DNA of 64,000 nt, from positions 1 through 64,000 of the forward strand of contig CADAAM010000002.1 in assembly GCA_902785905.1 (NCBI GenBank). Direction: 5' to 3'. The position numbers were made by a program, and so were the translations under genes. A model generated the notes under the pieces. That model was given only the letters and a program-made list of their open reading frames with translations. It searched no databases and was not told the origin of the DNA. The DNA is from Oscillospiraceae bacterium (GTDB lineage Bacteria; Bacillota; Clostridia; Oscillospirales; Oscillospiraceae). Of this stretch, positions 1 to 7,897 are shown piece after piece; the first letter of the stretch is position 1, and each line of letters begins with the position of its first letter.

Positions 1-546
1 ATCAACAACTTCATCTTCTCCCAGTTCCTCGGCTGCTGCCCCTTCCTGGGCTGCTCCAACAAGGTGGACACCGCCGTCGGCATGGGCCTTGCGGTCGTGT
101 TCGTCATGGGTCTCGCCTCCGCCATCTGCTGGGTCATCAACGAGTACATTCTCGTCGCCCTGCATCTGGAGTTTCTGCAGACCCTGGCCTTCATCCTGGT
201 CATCGCGGCGCTGGTCCAGTTCGTCGAGATGTTCCTCAAGAAGATGGTGCCGTCGCTGTACTCCGCGCTCGGCATCTTCCTGCCCCTGATCACCACCAAC
301 TGCGCGGTGCTCGGCGTGGTGCTGCTCAACGTCCAGAACAACTACAACTTTATCGAGTCCCTGGTCTACGGCATCACCGGCGGCATCGGCTTCCTGCTCG
401 CCATCGTGCTCTTTGCCAGCGTACGCGAGCGCGTCGAGTTTGCCGAGTACCCCGAGTGCTTCCGCGGCTTCTCGATCTGCCTTGTGTCCGCCGCCCTGGT
501 GGCTCTGGCCTTCATGGGCTTCAGCGGCATGGCGATCCCGGTATGA
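1..546 (+). CDS. rnfA: RnfA, electron transport complex subunit A (5' end outside the window)
   Basis: The reading frame is open from base 1 and the first codons read INNFIFSQFLGCCPFLGCSN, the conserved region close to the RnfA N-terminus. About ten residues are therefore missing off the window. RnfA is a polytopic inner-membrane subunit of the Rnf complex, which couples ferredoxin oxidation and NAD reduction to ion pumping. The visible 181 residues carry about five hydrophobic helices and the conserved signature around LITTNCAVLG (near residue 100 of the fragment). The gene ends 14 bases before rnfB, in the usual rnf order (A then B), so the two are co-transcribed. Family assignment is confident; ion specificity cannot be read from this subunit. 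Confidence 0.95.
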   Translation: MNNFIFSQFLGCCPFLGCSNKVDTAVGMGLAVVFVMGLASAICWVINEYILVALHLEFLQTLAFILVIAALVQFVEMFLKKMVPSLYSALGIFLPLITTNCAVLGVVLLNVQNNYNFIESLVYGITGGIGFLLAIVLFASVRERVEFAEYPECFRGFSICLVSAALVALAFMGFSGMAIPV

Positions 547-560
547 GGAGGTAAGCGAGT

Positions 561-1355
561 ATGACTTCTATCCTTCTTTCCATGCTGGTCCTCGGCGTGC
601 TGGGCGGCATCTTCGGCGGCCTGCTCGCCTTTGCGTCCGAAATCTTCCATGTGGATGTCGACCCCAAGCAGGCTGCTGTGCGTGAGGTCCTGGCCGGCGC
701 CAACTGCGGCGGCTGCGGCTACCCCGGCTGCGACGGCTATGCCGCCGCGGTCGCGAAGGGCGAGGCCCCCTGCAACAAGTGTGTGGCGGGCGGCGCGGAG
801 ACGGCGGCCAAGGTCGCCGAAATCATGGGAGCCTCTGTCGACGCGGCCGAGAAGATGGTCGCTTTCGTGCCCTGCTCCGGCAGCGCGGGCGTCGCGGAGA
901 TGCGTTTCAACTACACCGGCCCCCAGGACTGCCAGGCCGCGATGCTCTTCGGCGGCAAGAGCAACAAGCTCTGCACCTTCGCCTGCATCGGTCTCGGCAA
1001 CTGCGTCAACGCGTGCCAGTTCGGCGCCATGCACATCGAAAACGGCGTGGCCAAGGTCGACCGCTCCAAGTGCGTCGGCTGCGGCGCCTGCGTGGATGTG
1101 TGCCCGAAGAACATCGTCAAGCTCATTCCCGAGAGCCAGAAGATCATGCCCGCCTGCTCCAACAAGGACAAGGGCGCGGCGGTCATGAAGATGTGCTCCG
1201 TCGGCTGCATCGGCTGCATGAAGTGCCAGCGCGAGTGCCCGTCCGGTGCGATCACGGTCAAGGAATTCCTGGCCCAGATCGACCCCGCCAAGTGCACCCA
1301 GTGCGGCCACTGCGCCGAGGTCTGCCCGAGACATATCATCACGACGCTCAAATAA
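561..1355 (+). CDS. rnfB: RnfB, electron transport complex iron-sulfur subunit B
   Basis: This 264-residue protein starts at an ATG preceded by a GAGGAGG-type ribosome site. It has one N-terminal membrane anchor (about residues 5-25). Next comes the RnfB-type 4Fe-4S motif, with cysteines near 49, 52 and 57 and another near 74 (CGGCGYPGC...C). The rest holds ferredoxin-like clusters, including CVGCGACVDVCP, CIGCMKCQRECP and CTQCGHCAEVCP. In the complex, RnfB takes electrons from reduced ferredoxin and passes them to the membrane subunits. It is the last gene of the operon here: a strong terminator follows directly. Length and motif order are typical for clostridial RnfB. Confidence 0.97.
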   Translation: MTSILLSMLVLGVLGGIFGGLLAFASEIFHVDVDPKQAAVREVLAGANCGGCGYPGCDGYAAAVAKGEAPCNKCVAGGAETAAKVAEIMGASVDAAEKMVAFVPCSGSAGVAEMRFNYTGPQDCQAAMLFGGKSNKLCTFACIGLGNCVNACQFGAMHIENGVAKVDRSKCVGCGACVDVCPKNIVKLIPESQKIMPACSNKDKGAAVMKMCSVGCIGCMKCQRECPSGAITVKEFLAQIDPAKCTQCGHCAEVCPRHIITTLK

Positions 1356-1363
1356 AGCTTTCA

Positions 1364-1407
1364 CACAACGAAAAAACTCCCACTTTTGTGGGAGCTTTTT
1401 CGTTGTG
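1364..1407 (+). terminator. Terminator of the rnf operon
   Basis: A long near-perfect palindrome follows rnfB. The arms CACAACGAAAAA and TTTTTCGTTGTG enclose an inner CTCCCAC/GTGGGAG stem. The run of T inside the 3' arm, and of A inside the 5' arm, means it could work in both directions and also stop the convergent gene at 1458. Confidence 0.85.
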
Positions 1408-1457
1408 GCTGTTCATGCCGAAGAAGATCCTTCACAGCCGCTCAGAATGACAAGTGA

Positions 1458-3080
1458 TCAATTGTATTCCGGCACATAGTCGATGGTCTCGGTGAGAGGC
1501 CAGAGGCACTGGCGGTCGGCGGTGAAGACGTAGTAGGGACCGTACTGCCCGCAGGCCGTCATCTCGATTCCGGCGCCTTCGGTCTTCTCGCGCATGACGG
1601 GCAGCTCCGATTCGAGAAAGACGAAGCAGGCGCGCTCGGCGTCGTTGAGACTGTAGACGTCCCGGATGTTGATATAGGGGATGATGTGGAAGAGGTTATC
1701 GTCCTCCCAGCAGCCCGCGATCAGCTTCCCGTCAGAGCAGACGGCGACATAGGGGGCGCAGATGGACTGGTTGCCGTAGACGAGCTCAAAGCCGTTTTCC
1801 AGGGCCCAGTCGCAGACCTGCCGGGCCGGCGTCGGCTCCGGATCCGTGGCGAGGCGGACGTCGTCCCGATAGCTGAAATAGAGGTTCGCGGCGCACAGGA
1901 CGCAGAGGAAGGCGACTGCGGCGTTGAGCAGCTTCGGCTTTACCCGCTGAGAGATCAGAACCAGCGACAGGGCCGGGAGCGTATACCAGAGGAAGAGATA
2001 GATGGGCCGCAGCTGCACGGAGGTGACAAAGGAGGCCGCGATCACAGCGAGGCAGCCCAGCGCCGCGACAAGCCAGAAGAGCCCGGCGTCCCCGGGGCCC
2101 GCGCTGCGCCTGCGGCGCAGGAGCAGCCAGAGCGCCCCCAGCACCAGCAGCATGAGCGAGAGAAACATCAGAATAAAGAACAGGCGGTTTTCACCCTCGC
2201 GGGTGTAGTCGTAGCCCGTCACGGTGACAATGGCGTACTGCATGTCGCGGAACTTGTCGGCAAAGGACGCGCCGGAGAAAACAGACGCGCCGCCGTAGAT
2301 CTCATAGTGCCGCACCGGCAGGAGACGAATGAACACAAGGCCCAGGAGGTTGGCGGCGGCATAGGCCAGCACGCGCCACAGCCGCATGCGCTTTCCCTTC
2401 GGCCAGGGCTTTTCGTGCTTCATAATCCGCCGCAGAGCGTACAGGCCCTCATAGCACAAGAGCGGCAGGATCAGCACACAGGTCTGGCGCAGGCTCTGCA
2501 TGCCGGTGCTAAAGCAGAGAAACAGGCTCAGCAGCAGGGGCGGCAGGCGCAGCTCTTCCGACTCCCGTGCCCGGGCAAAGTCACCGAGGACGACGAAAAA
2601 GCAGATCAGATAGCAGGCGTAGAAGCTGCACATGGCGAAGAAGAGCTGTTGTCCGTCCTCGCGAAAGATCGTATAGGGCCCGAAGACCGAGGCCATAAAG
2701 ACCAGCAGCGCCATGAGCCGCAGCGAGAGGCGCTTGACGCAGGGGCGCAGCATCCACTCCATCGACCAGAGAAGCAGCAGGGACATGCAGGCGGTCGCCC
2801 AGGCCATGGCCCGGTTCATGCTGCCGGTGAGACCGTAGAACAGAGCGGACAGCACCGGCGTCGCAACGACATAGAACTGGTTTCCGAAGAGATAGCTTTT
2901 CGGGAAAAGGCTCTTCTGTTCCCACATGAGGCGCGCGGCCAGCGTGTCCTCATACATGTCGGAGGTGCTGACCCGCTCAAAGTACCCGAAATCAATGAAG
3001 GAGTACAGCGCGAGATAGGCCAGAATAATCAGCGCGATCAGGGCAATCAGAAGATATTCGGTTTTGCGCTGTTGTGGCAT
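1458..3080 (-). CDS. Polytopic membrane protein, GT-C glycosyltransferase-like
   Basis: A 540-residue protein with about ten to twelve predicted membrane helices. The first helix (about residues 10-30) is followed by an extracytoplasmic loop containing SDMYEDTLAARLMWE, which recalls the acidic first loop of GT-C (lipid-linked sugar) glycosyltransferases. No motif fixes the donor or acceptor. The frame is open further upstream, but I chose the ATG at 3080 (MPQQRKTEYLL) because AAAAGGAG lies seven bases before it; the longer version would add an unlikely, repeat-derived leader. The C-terminal 100 residues look soluble. It is convergent with rnfB and downstream of the minus-strand gene at 4960. 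The function is inferred from topology only. Confidence 0.6.
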   Translation of the reverse strand: MPQQRKTEYLLIALIALIILAYLALYSFIDFGYFERVSTSDMYEDTLAARLMWEQKSLFPKSYLFGNQFYVVATPVLSALFYGLTGSMNRAMAWATACMSLLLLWSMEWMLRPCVKRLSLRLMALLVFMASVFGPYTIFREDGQQLFFAMCSFYACYLICFFVVLGDFARARESEELRLPPLLLSLFLCFSTGMQSLRQTCVLILPLLCYEGLYALRRIMKHEKPWPKGKRMRLWRVLAYAAANLLGLVFIRLLPVRHYEIYGGASVFSGASFADKFRDMQYAIVTVTGYDYTREGENRLFFILMFLSLMLLVLGALWLLLRRRRSAGPGDAGLFWLVAALGCLAVIAASFVTSVQLRPIYLFLWYTLPALSLVLISQRVKPKLLNAAVAFLCVLCAANLYFSYRDDVRLATDPEPTPARQVCDWALENGFELVYGNQSICAPYVAVCSDGKLIAGCWEDDNLFHIIPYINIRDVYSLNDAERACFVFLESELPVMREKTEGAGIEMTACGQYGPYYVFTADRQCLWPLTETIDYVPEYN

Positions 3081-3097
3081 GATAATACTCCTTTTCA

Positions 3098-3205
3098 TAT
3101 TTGGCTCCCTCCCCGCGGGAGCATAGCATCGCGCGAGAAACGCGTGACGCTCCAAGCTTGCAGTCGCCGGTGCGCACACCGGTGACTGAGGGAGTCAGCG
3201 TCGGA
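3098..3205. repeat. Dispersed palindromic repeat (GGCTCCC...GGGAGC / GTGACTGAGGGAGTC family), copy 1
   Basis: The segment between the two minus-strand genes contains TTTGGCTCCCTCCCCGCGGG and, further on, CCGGTGACTGAGGGAGTC. The same two modules occur near 12171-12327 and 15640-15705 (opposite strand), and a related form at 13433-13567. It is a short non-coding palindromic repeat, not a gene. Confidence 0.65.
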
Positions 3206-3232
3206 AGTATGAGCGCTTGAAGAGGCGCGCGT

Positions 3233-4960
3233 TTACGCCTCCGCGTCGGGGATATAGACGGGGCCGTTTTCGTACAGGATCGTGATGGACGTGCCCGCGC
3301 CGGGGGTCAGAAAGCTGGCCCGGCTGAGCAGACCGCTGCCGTCATACTCAAAGCTCGTGCGGTTGAGCATGACGCCCTCCAGACTGTAGCGCTCCTGCCG
3401 GGCGAGACGGTCGCCCTCGTACTCGTTGAGCATGGCGTAGCCCGTGCCGTCCTCGTTCTGCATGGCGACGAGCTCCCCGTGTTCGTCGTAGACGCTGCTG
3501 CAGTTCTGACCGGTGCGGAGATTCGTGCCGATGCAGTAATGCACGCTGCCGTCGGGGTAAAACTCGTATTCGTAGACATAGCTCGGGCTGTCGCTCTCGC
3601 CGAGGAAGGAGCCGTATACGTCGTAGTACCTGAGCGTCTGCCCGTCCGAGACGGAATAGCCGCCGTCGGCGTCATAGCTGTAGGCATAGACACAGTCCTC
3701 CATCCCGTCATAGGCGGAGAAGCGCTCAATCTTTTCGGCGACGCGGCCGCGGCTGTCATAGCGGTAATCGGTGGTCAGCGGGCCGCCGCAGACCATATTC
3801 AGACTGGTCTCCTCGGAGAGAAGCCGGTCAAAGAAATGGGCCGCGACAGTCTGGGAATCCCGATAAGCGCCGAGCTCCAGAAACAGGGCGCGCGCCTGCT
3901 CGGGGCGATCCTCGTCAATGAGCGCAAAGCCCTTGAGATAGCGGGCCTCCTGCGCGCGCTCCGCGCTGTCGAGGTAGCCGCCGAGCGAGAGATAGGTCTC
4001 ATACGCCTCGTCATAGCGCCCGTTTTCAAGCAGCCTGCCCGCGCGGTTGTAGGAGACGATCTCCGTCTCTGCGTCCCTGGCCTTCGCCGCCAGATCCTTG
4101 GAATCCCGAAAACCGCCGAGTTTTTCAAAGCGGATCAGGGCCTCGCCGTAGTCTCCGCTTTCGTAATAGCGGCTCGCTTCATCGTAGAGTGCGGCGCGAT
4201 CGGAGAACCAGATATGCAGGCCCGCGGCGGCCCCGGCGATGAGCAGCAGCGGAAGAAGCACACAGAGTATCCGCTTGGCAAGCCGCCCGTGAGATTGACG
4301 CCGGGCCTCGTCGAGCGCGGCCTGTGCGGCTTCGGCATTGAGACGCAGGGACTTGTTCTCGCGCAGACGCTCCACACTGAGATAGTCCCGACAGTGCTCA
4401 AACGTCTGCCCGCAGCGGCAGCAGCTCTCGCCCGCGTGGTTGATCTCCCCGCAGGCGCACAGCCACAGATCCTGCGTCTCCAGCGGGACGAAGCGGCTTT
4501 TGGGGCCGGTCTCCAGTTTGTACTGGCGAATGAGCTCCGTGTCGAACAGGCGCTGATTCAGATCCGTCTGCGCGGGAAGCGGCGTCCACTCCCGGCCGCC
4601 GTCGAGATAGCGGCTGCCGTCAGAGAAGGAGACGGTGAGAATTTGCACGGCAAAGCGGCGCACCCCTGTGTTTGACAGGCGCACGGCCTCTTTCGCACCG
4701 AAAATCGCGTCGCGCCCGGCACGGAGATCGGCGTACAGGTGCTCCTCCCGGCATAGCTCGGTGCCGATGTTGTCCTGCCCGACGACGAGCACGTGTACGG
4801 AGCTGATGGTTTTGGCCGAGATGCTGCGCAGCTTGAGCTGCGCCAAAATCTGTCCGGTCTGGCTGTCCCGAAGCAGTGCCCCCGCCGCGATCACCAGCGG
4901 CGCGCCCTGGGCGTAGAGCCCTTCGGGCAGAGACCAGAGGCGTGAGTAGCGTTCAGCCAT
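3233..4960 (-). CDS. Zinc-ribbon membrane protein with TPR-like and YD-like repeats
   Basis: A 575-residue protein of unassigned function. In order: an N-terminal beta-rich domain (1-160); a zinc ribbon near residues 168-187 of the form LCACG...CCRCG; a basic/helical linker; and one membrane helix near 228-250. After the helix come three TPR-like units built on a Y..A...F..LG.YRDS pattern (about 255-375), then short tyrosine-rich beta repeats such as YEYEFYPDGS and FEYDGSGLLS (400-570) resembling YD/RHS-type repeats. The layout suggests a cytoplasmic sensor ribbon joined to an exported repeat domain. A GGGGGTGA site precedes the ATG, and a good promoter lies at 5006-5034. No enzymatic motif was seen. 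Confidence 0.65.
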   Translation of the reverse strand: MAERYSRLWSLPEGLYAQGAPLVIAAGALLRDSQTGQILAQLKLRSISAKTISSVHVLVVGQDNIGTELCREEHLYADLRAGRDAIFGAKEAVRLSNTGVRRFAVQILTVSFSDGSRYLDGGREWTPLPAQTDLNQRLFDTELIRQYKLETGPKSRFVPLETQDLWLCACGEINHAGESCCRCGQTFEHCRDYLSVERLRENKSLRLNAEAAQAALDEARRQSHGRLAKRILCVLLPLLLIAGAAAGLHIWFSDRAALYDEASRYYESGDYGEALIRFEKLGGFRDSKDLAAKARDAETEIVSYNRAGRLLENGRYDEAYETYLSLGGYLDSAERAQEARYLKGFALIDEDRPEQARALFLELGAYRDSQTVAAHFFDRLLSEETSLNMVCGGPLTTDYRYDSRGRVAEKIERFSAYDGMEDCVYAYSYDADGGYSVSDGQTLRYYDVYGSFLGESDSPSYVYEYEFYPDGSVHYCIGTNLRTGQNCSSVYDEHGELVAMQNEDGTGYAMLNEYEGDRLARQERYSLEGVMLNRTSFEYDGSGLLSRASFLTPGAGTSITILYENGPVYIPDAEA

Positions 4961-5005
4961 TGTCTGTCACCCCCTTGAGGAAATCAGGGTTACATAACTC
5001 AACCC

Positions 5006-5034
5006 AGTATAGCATCCCGCCGATGTCTTTTCAA
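5006..5034 (-). promoter_or_regulatory. SigmaA-type promoter for the gene at 4960
   Basis: On the minus strand, TTGAAA (5034-5029) and TATACT (5011-5006) are separated by 17 bases. This is a good vegetative promoter placed about 45 bases upstream of the start codon. Confidence 0.6.
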
Positions 5035-5161
5035 GCCGCATTTTCTGCGATTTTGGCCAGGATTATCCTTTTGACGCTCTCCCGGCGGCGCTTGTTCCCG
5101 CGCATAATCCGCCCCGCTGCGCCATAGGATGGGACAAAAGACGCGACGGGAGGGGAGAGCC

Positions 5162-6193
5162 ATGAACAGGATTGTCAGGCGTCTCGCGGCGCTGCTGGCC
5201 GCGGCGGGGATCTGGCTGCTGTCGGGCGGCAGCTTCTACGACAGAGTGAGCGGGCGGATGACGGAGCTGTCAGGGGAGCAGCGCATGAAAAACGTGCGCG
5301 TCTTGTCCGACACGGCGCCCCAGCGCGTCCCCGCGGCGGCGCATGATGCGCCGCCGGAGCCCGCAGTCCGGACCATGAGCCTCGCGGACGCGCCGGAGCC
5401 GGCGCCGCCTGTCCTCCCGACGCCCGCGCCGGAGGCGGTGCGGGAGACGACCATCGAAGGCGGCATGCGCGTCAGAAACGGGACGGGCTACTGGGTGGAC
5501 GCGGCCGAGCTTTTGTCGCAGGGCCCGGGCCTGACGCTCCCGGCGGAGGATGTGCAGATCCTCATCATCCATACCCACGGCAGCGAGGCCTATACCCAGG
5601 CGGGGCTGGACCGCTACACGGCCAGCGACGCCAACCGCACCGAGGACACACAGTTCAACGTCGTGCGCATCGGGGACGAGCTGACCGACCTCCTCACCGA
5701 GGCGGGTCTGCGCGTCATCCACGACCGGGGCATCTACGACTACCCGAGCTATACCGGCTCCTATACCCGTGCGGAGGCCGCGATCGGGCAGTATCTGGAG
5801 AATTTCCCCGGCATCCGCGTCGTGCTGGACATCCACCGGGACGCCCTCGGCTCAAACGGCGTGGTGTACAAGACCATGGCCGAGGAGGAGGGGACGGTGG
5901 CAAGTCAGATCATGCTGCTCGTCGGCACGGACGAAAGCGGGCTGGAGCACCCGAACTGGCGCGGCAATCTCGCTTTTGCGCTCTATCTGCAAAACGCGGT
6001 CAACAGCGCCTATCCGACGCTCATGCGCCCGGTGGAGCTGGTGCCCCAGCGCTATAACCAGCAGCTCACGCCCGGCTCCCTCATCCTCGAGGTGGGAAGC
6101 AGCGGCAACACCCTGCGCGAGGCCCTGGCCGCCATCCGTCTCTTCGGCCGTGCCGCCGCCCCGGCCCTGTTGGATCTGGTGGAGGCGGGCTGA
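5162..6193 (+). CDS. spoIIP: SpoIIP, stage II sporulation protein P
   Basis: A 343-residue exported protein. SpoIIP is the peptidoglycan amidase/endopeptidase that works with SpoIID and SpoIIM in septal wall thinning and engulfment of the forespore. The N-terminal hydrophobic segment (about 8-24) is a membrane anchor or signal; residues 30-110 are a Pro/Ala-rich linker. The catalytic domain shows the family motifs ILIIHTHGSEAY, VLDIHRDALG, NLAFALYLQ and PGSLILEVGSSGNT. I start at the ATG at 5162, which has a GGAGGGGAGAG site, rather than the upstream start at 5129. It is a single gene between a divergent neighbour and the rubrerythrin promoter. Its presence argues that the organism is a spore former or a recent descendant of one. 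Confidence 0.94.
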   Translation: MNRIVRRLAALLAAAGIWLLSGGSFYDRVSGRMTELSGEQRMKNVRVLSDTAPQRVPAAAHDAPPEPAVRTMSLADAPEPAPPVLPTPAPEAVRETTIEGGMRVRNGTGYWVDAAELLSQGPGLTLPAEDVQILIIHTHGSEAYTQAGLDRYTASDANRTEDTQFNVVRIGDELTDLLTEAGLRVIHDRGIYDYPSYTGSYTRAEAAIGQYLENFPGIRVVLDIHRDALGSNGVVYKTMAEEEGTVASQIMLLVGTDESGLEHPNWRGNLAFALYLQNAVNSAYPTLMRPVELVPQRYNQQLTPGSLILEVGSSGNTLREALAAIRLFGRAAAPALLDLVEAG

Positions 6194-6200
6194 ATTCCGC

Positions 6201-6229
6201 TTTACAAGGGCGGCGCGGTGTGCTATATT
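6201..6229 (+). promoter_or_regulatory. Promoter of the reverse rubrerythrin gene
   Basis: TTTACA (6201-6206) and TATATT (6224-6229) are spaced by 17 bases, ahead of a 50-60 base leader. An inverted repeat, TTGAC-N7-GTCAA (6243-6259), lies just downstream of the expected start point and could be an operator; that part is speculative. Confidence 0.65.
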
Positions 6230-6291
6230 GATGCCAAGAGAATTGACAGCAAGCGTCAATCTTATACAACAAAAAACAGGAGGAATACAAA

Positions 6292-6858
6292 ATGAAAAAA
6301 TGGGTTTGCCCCGTCTGCGGCTATGTCCATGAGGGCGACACGCCCCCCGAGTTCTGCCCCGTCTGCAAGGTTCCCGGCACCAAGTTCACCGAGCAGGCCG
6401 CCGAGATGAGCTGGGCTGCCGAGCATGTGCTTGGCGTCGGCAAGCAGTTCGGCGCGGACGTTCCGCCCGAGGTGCAGGAGGAGATCATCGCCGGTCTGCG
6501 CTCCAACTTCGAGGGCGAGTGTTCCGAAGTCGGCATGTATATGGCCATGGCCCGCGTCGCTTATCGCGAGGGCTATCCCGAGATCGGCGACTACTGGAAC
6601 AAGGCCGGTTTTGAGGAGGCCGAGCACGCCGCCAAGTTTGCGGAGCTCCTTGGCGAGGTCCTCACCGACAGCACCAAGAAGAACCTGGCTATGCGCGTCG
6701 ACGCCGAGAACGGCGCCACCGCCGGCAAGTTCGAGCTGGCCAAGCTCGCCAAGAAGTACAACCTCGACGCCATCCACGACACCGTCCATGAGATGGCCCG
6801 CGACGAGGCCCGCCACGGCAAAGCCTTCAAAGGCCTGCTGGAGAGATACTTCAAGTAA
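6292..6858 (+). CDS. rbr: Reverse rubrerythrin (rubredoxin domain N-terminal)
   Basis: A 188-residue cytoplasmic oxidative-stress protein. The N-terminus is a rubredoxin domain with Cys6, Cys9, Cys22 and Cys25 (CPVCG...FCPVC). The remainder is a four-helix ferritin-like diiron domain with glutamate/histidine ligands in segments such as [27 protein letters not shown] and [12 protein letters not shown]. In ordinary rubrerythrin the rubredoxin is C-terminal; the reversed order marks the reverse-rubrerythrin family, which reduces peroxide and oxygen with NADH-derived electrons in clostridia. A GGAGGA site precedes the ATG. The rubredoxin gene follows 190 bases downstream, likely its electron donor. 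Confidence 0.95.
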   Translation: MKKWVCPVCGYVHEGDTPPEFCPVCKVPGTKFTEQAAEMSWAAEHVLGVGKQFGADVPPEVQEEIIAGLRSNFEGECSEVGMYMAMARVAYREGYPEIGDYWNKAGFEEAEHAAKFAELLGEVLTDSTKKNLAMRVDAENGATAGKFELAKLAKKYNLDAIHDTVHEMARDEARHGKAFKGLLERYFK

Positions 6859-6860
6859 TT

Positions 6861-7001
6861 CGATTGTGAAGCAGGGCTTCACAATCGAGGTACTCGCGCT
6901 TATCGCACGCGGCTCGCGTGAGATCGCCGCGTTTGGTCGGCGCGAGGCTTCGCGGAGCTACGCTTAAGGTGTTTTTGAGGCGGCAAAGCTGCCTCAAAAA
7001 C
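6861..7001. repeat. Palindromic intergenic repeat, copy 1 of a family shared with 63528-63660
   Basis: Between rubrerythrin and rubredoxin lie stacked hairpins. The first is a 12-bp perfect stem (6861-6872 with 6876-6887). A GC-rich palindromic core around CGCGGCTCGCG follows, and then a stem GTTTTTGAGG (6971-6980) with CCTCAAAAAC (6992-7001). The reverse complement of the core matches 63528-63635 closely, including CCGACCAAACGCGGCGA. Confidence 0.75.
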
Positions 7002-7048
7002 GGATTTGAAGGTGTACAACCAAGCAATAACGAAAGGAGAAAACATCA

Positions 7049-7183
7049 ATGAAATACGTTTGCAATGTATGCGGCTGGGTCTATGACGAGGACGAGCAGG
7101 GCACCAAGTGGGAAGACCTGCCCGACGATTTCACCTGCGAGCTCTGCGGCGTGGGCAAGGAAGACTTCTCTCCCGCGGAATAA
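7049..7183 (+). CDS. Rubredoxin (44 residues)
   Basis: A very short gene encoding a mononuclear iron electron carrier. The iron site is formed by two motifs: CNVCGWVYD (residues 5-13) and CELCGVGKEDF (30-40). At 44 residues it is shorter than the usual 52-54, mainly because the loop between the cysteine pairs is trimmed, but all four ligands are present. A GAAAGGAG site precedes the ATG by nine bases. It lies downstream of reverse rubrerythrin and probably supplies electrons to it. It may be expressed from the rubrerythrin promoter through the intervening repeat. Confidence 0.93.
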   Translation: MKYVCNVCGWVYDEDEQGTKWEDLPDDFTCELCGVGKEDFSPAE

Positions 7184-7199
7184 TACAAAACGGTCAAAG

Positions 7200-7227
7200 C
7201 GAGGGGCACAAAAACCCCTCGTTTTTT
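7200..7227 (+). terminator. Terminator after rubredoxin
   Basis: A CGAGGGG / CCCCTCG stem is followed by TTTTTT, a classic intrinsic terminator 17 bases past the rubredoxin stop. Confidence 0.9.
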
Positions 7228-7239
7228 GTATGATTATGC

Positions 7240-7268
7240 TTGACGCTGTCGAAGCAGGGCGGTATAAT
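7240..7268 (+). promoter_or_regulatory. Promoter of the DUF805 gene
   Basis: TTGACG (7240-7245) and a consensus TATAAT (7263-7268) are separated by 17 bases, about 55 bases upstream of the start codon. Confidence 0.8.
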
Positions 7269-7321
7269 AGAAAACACGGTGTTATGGAAACTAATTTATG
7301 GACAGAAAGGAGACATACACC

Positions 7322-7663
7322 ATGGATTTCAATGCCATACTCAACTATGCCAAGAGCTGCATCACCGAGAAGTACGCGGACTTCAACGGCCGCGCCCGCC
7401 GCGCCGAGTACTGGAGCTTTACCCTCTGCGTCGGCGTGATCAGCACGGTTCTGAGCACCCTCGCGCAGTCTACGGGCTGGGGGATTTTCAATGTCCTGAG
7501 CGGCCTGTTCAGTCTCGCGGTCCTGGTGCCGGGTCTCGCCGTAAGCTGGCGTCGTCTGCACGACATCGGCAGAAAGGGAACCTGGTGGTTTATCGGCCTC
7601 ATCCCCTGCAAGGAGGGCGAGCCGGGCGACAACGAGTACGGTCCCGATCCCAAAGAGTTCTGA
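7322..7663 (+). CDS. DUF805 family membrane protein
   Basis: A 113-residue protein with the DUF805 signatures NGRARRAEYW (about 26-35), WRRLHDIGRKGTWW and the C-terminal GDNEYGPDP. Two hydrophobic segments are present (about 35-60 and 62-80). The stretch between WWFIGLIP and GDNEYGP is short, so the last membrane helix usual in the family seems to be missing or reduced. The ATG at 7322 is preferred over one at 7298 because AGGAG lies nine bases before it. It has its own promoter and no operon partner. The molecular role of DUF805 proteins is unknown. Confidence 0.85.
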   Translation: MDFNAILNYAKSCITEKYADFNGRARRAEYWSFTLCVGVISTVLSTLAQSTGWGIFNVLSGLFSLAVLVPGLAVSWRRLHDIGRKGTWWFIGLIPCKEGEPGDNEYGPDPKEF

Positions 7664-7678
7664 CAGACAAAGAGAACA

Positions 7679-7888
7679 GAGGCTTGTCCTGCGGACAGGC
7701 CTCAAGCTGTCGACACTTTGTCGACAGCTTGAGAGACAAAAATGGGAACTTCCGAAAAAGTTCCCATTTTTGCATGAATTGTACGTGAAGGGGGACTCCA
7801 CGTCCCCCTTCACAGATCCCCCTTACAAGACCGACTTGGTTTGCAAGGGTTTGTCTACAGTCTGAGGCTTGTCCTGCGGACAGGCCTC
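7679..7888. mobile_element. 160-bp palindromic element (copy L) with a 25-bp flanking hairpin duplication
   Basis: An exact 25-bp direct repeat that is itself a hairpin (GGCTTGTCC...GGACAGGCC) sits at 7679-7703 and 7864-7888. The 160 bp between them hold three perfect or near-perfect hairpins: AAGCTGTCGAC/GTCGACAGCTT; AAAAATGGGAACTT/AAGTTCCCATTTTT; and AAGGGGGAC/GTCCCCCTT. A tail, CAGATCCCCCTTACAAGACC, follows. An inverted, nearly identical copy lies at 10115-10326. The layout looks like a non-autonomous insertion into a hairpin with target duplication. The second flank, followed by TTTTT, may still act as the protease gene's terminator region. Confidence 0.75.
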
Positions 7889-7897
7889 CGTTTTTGT

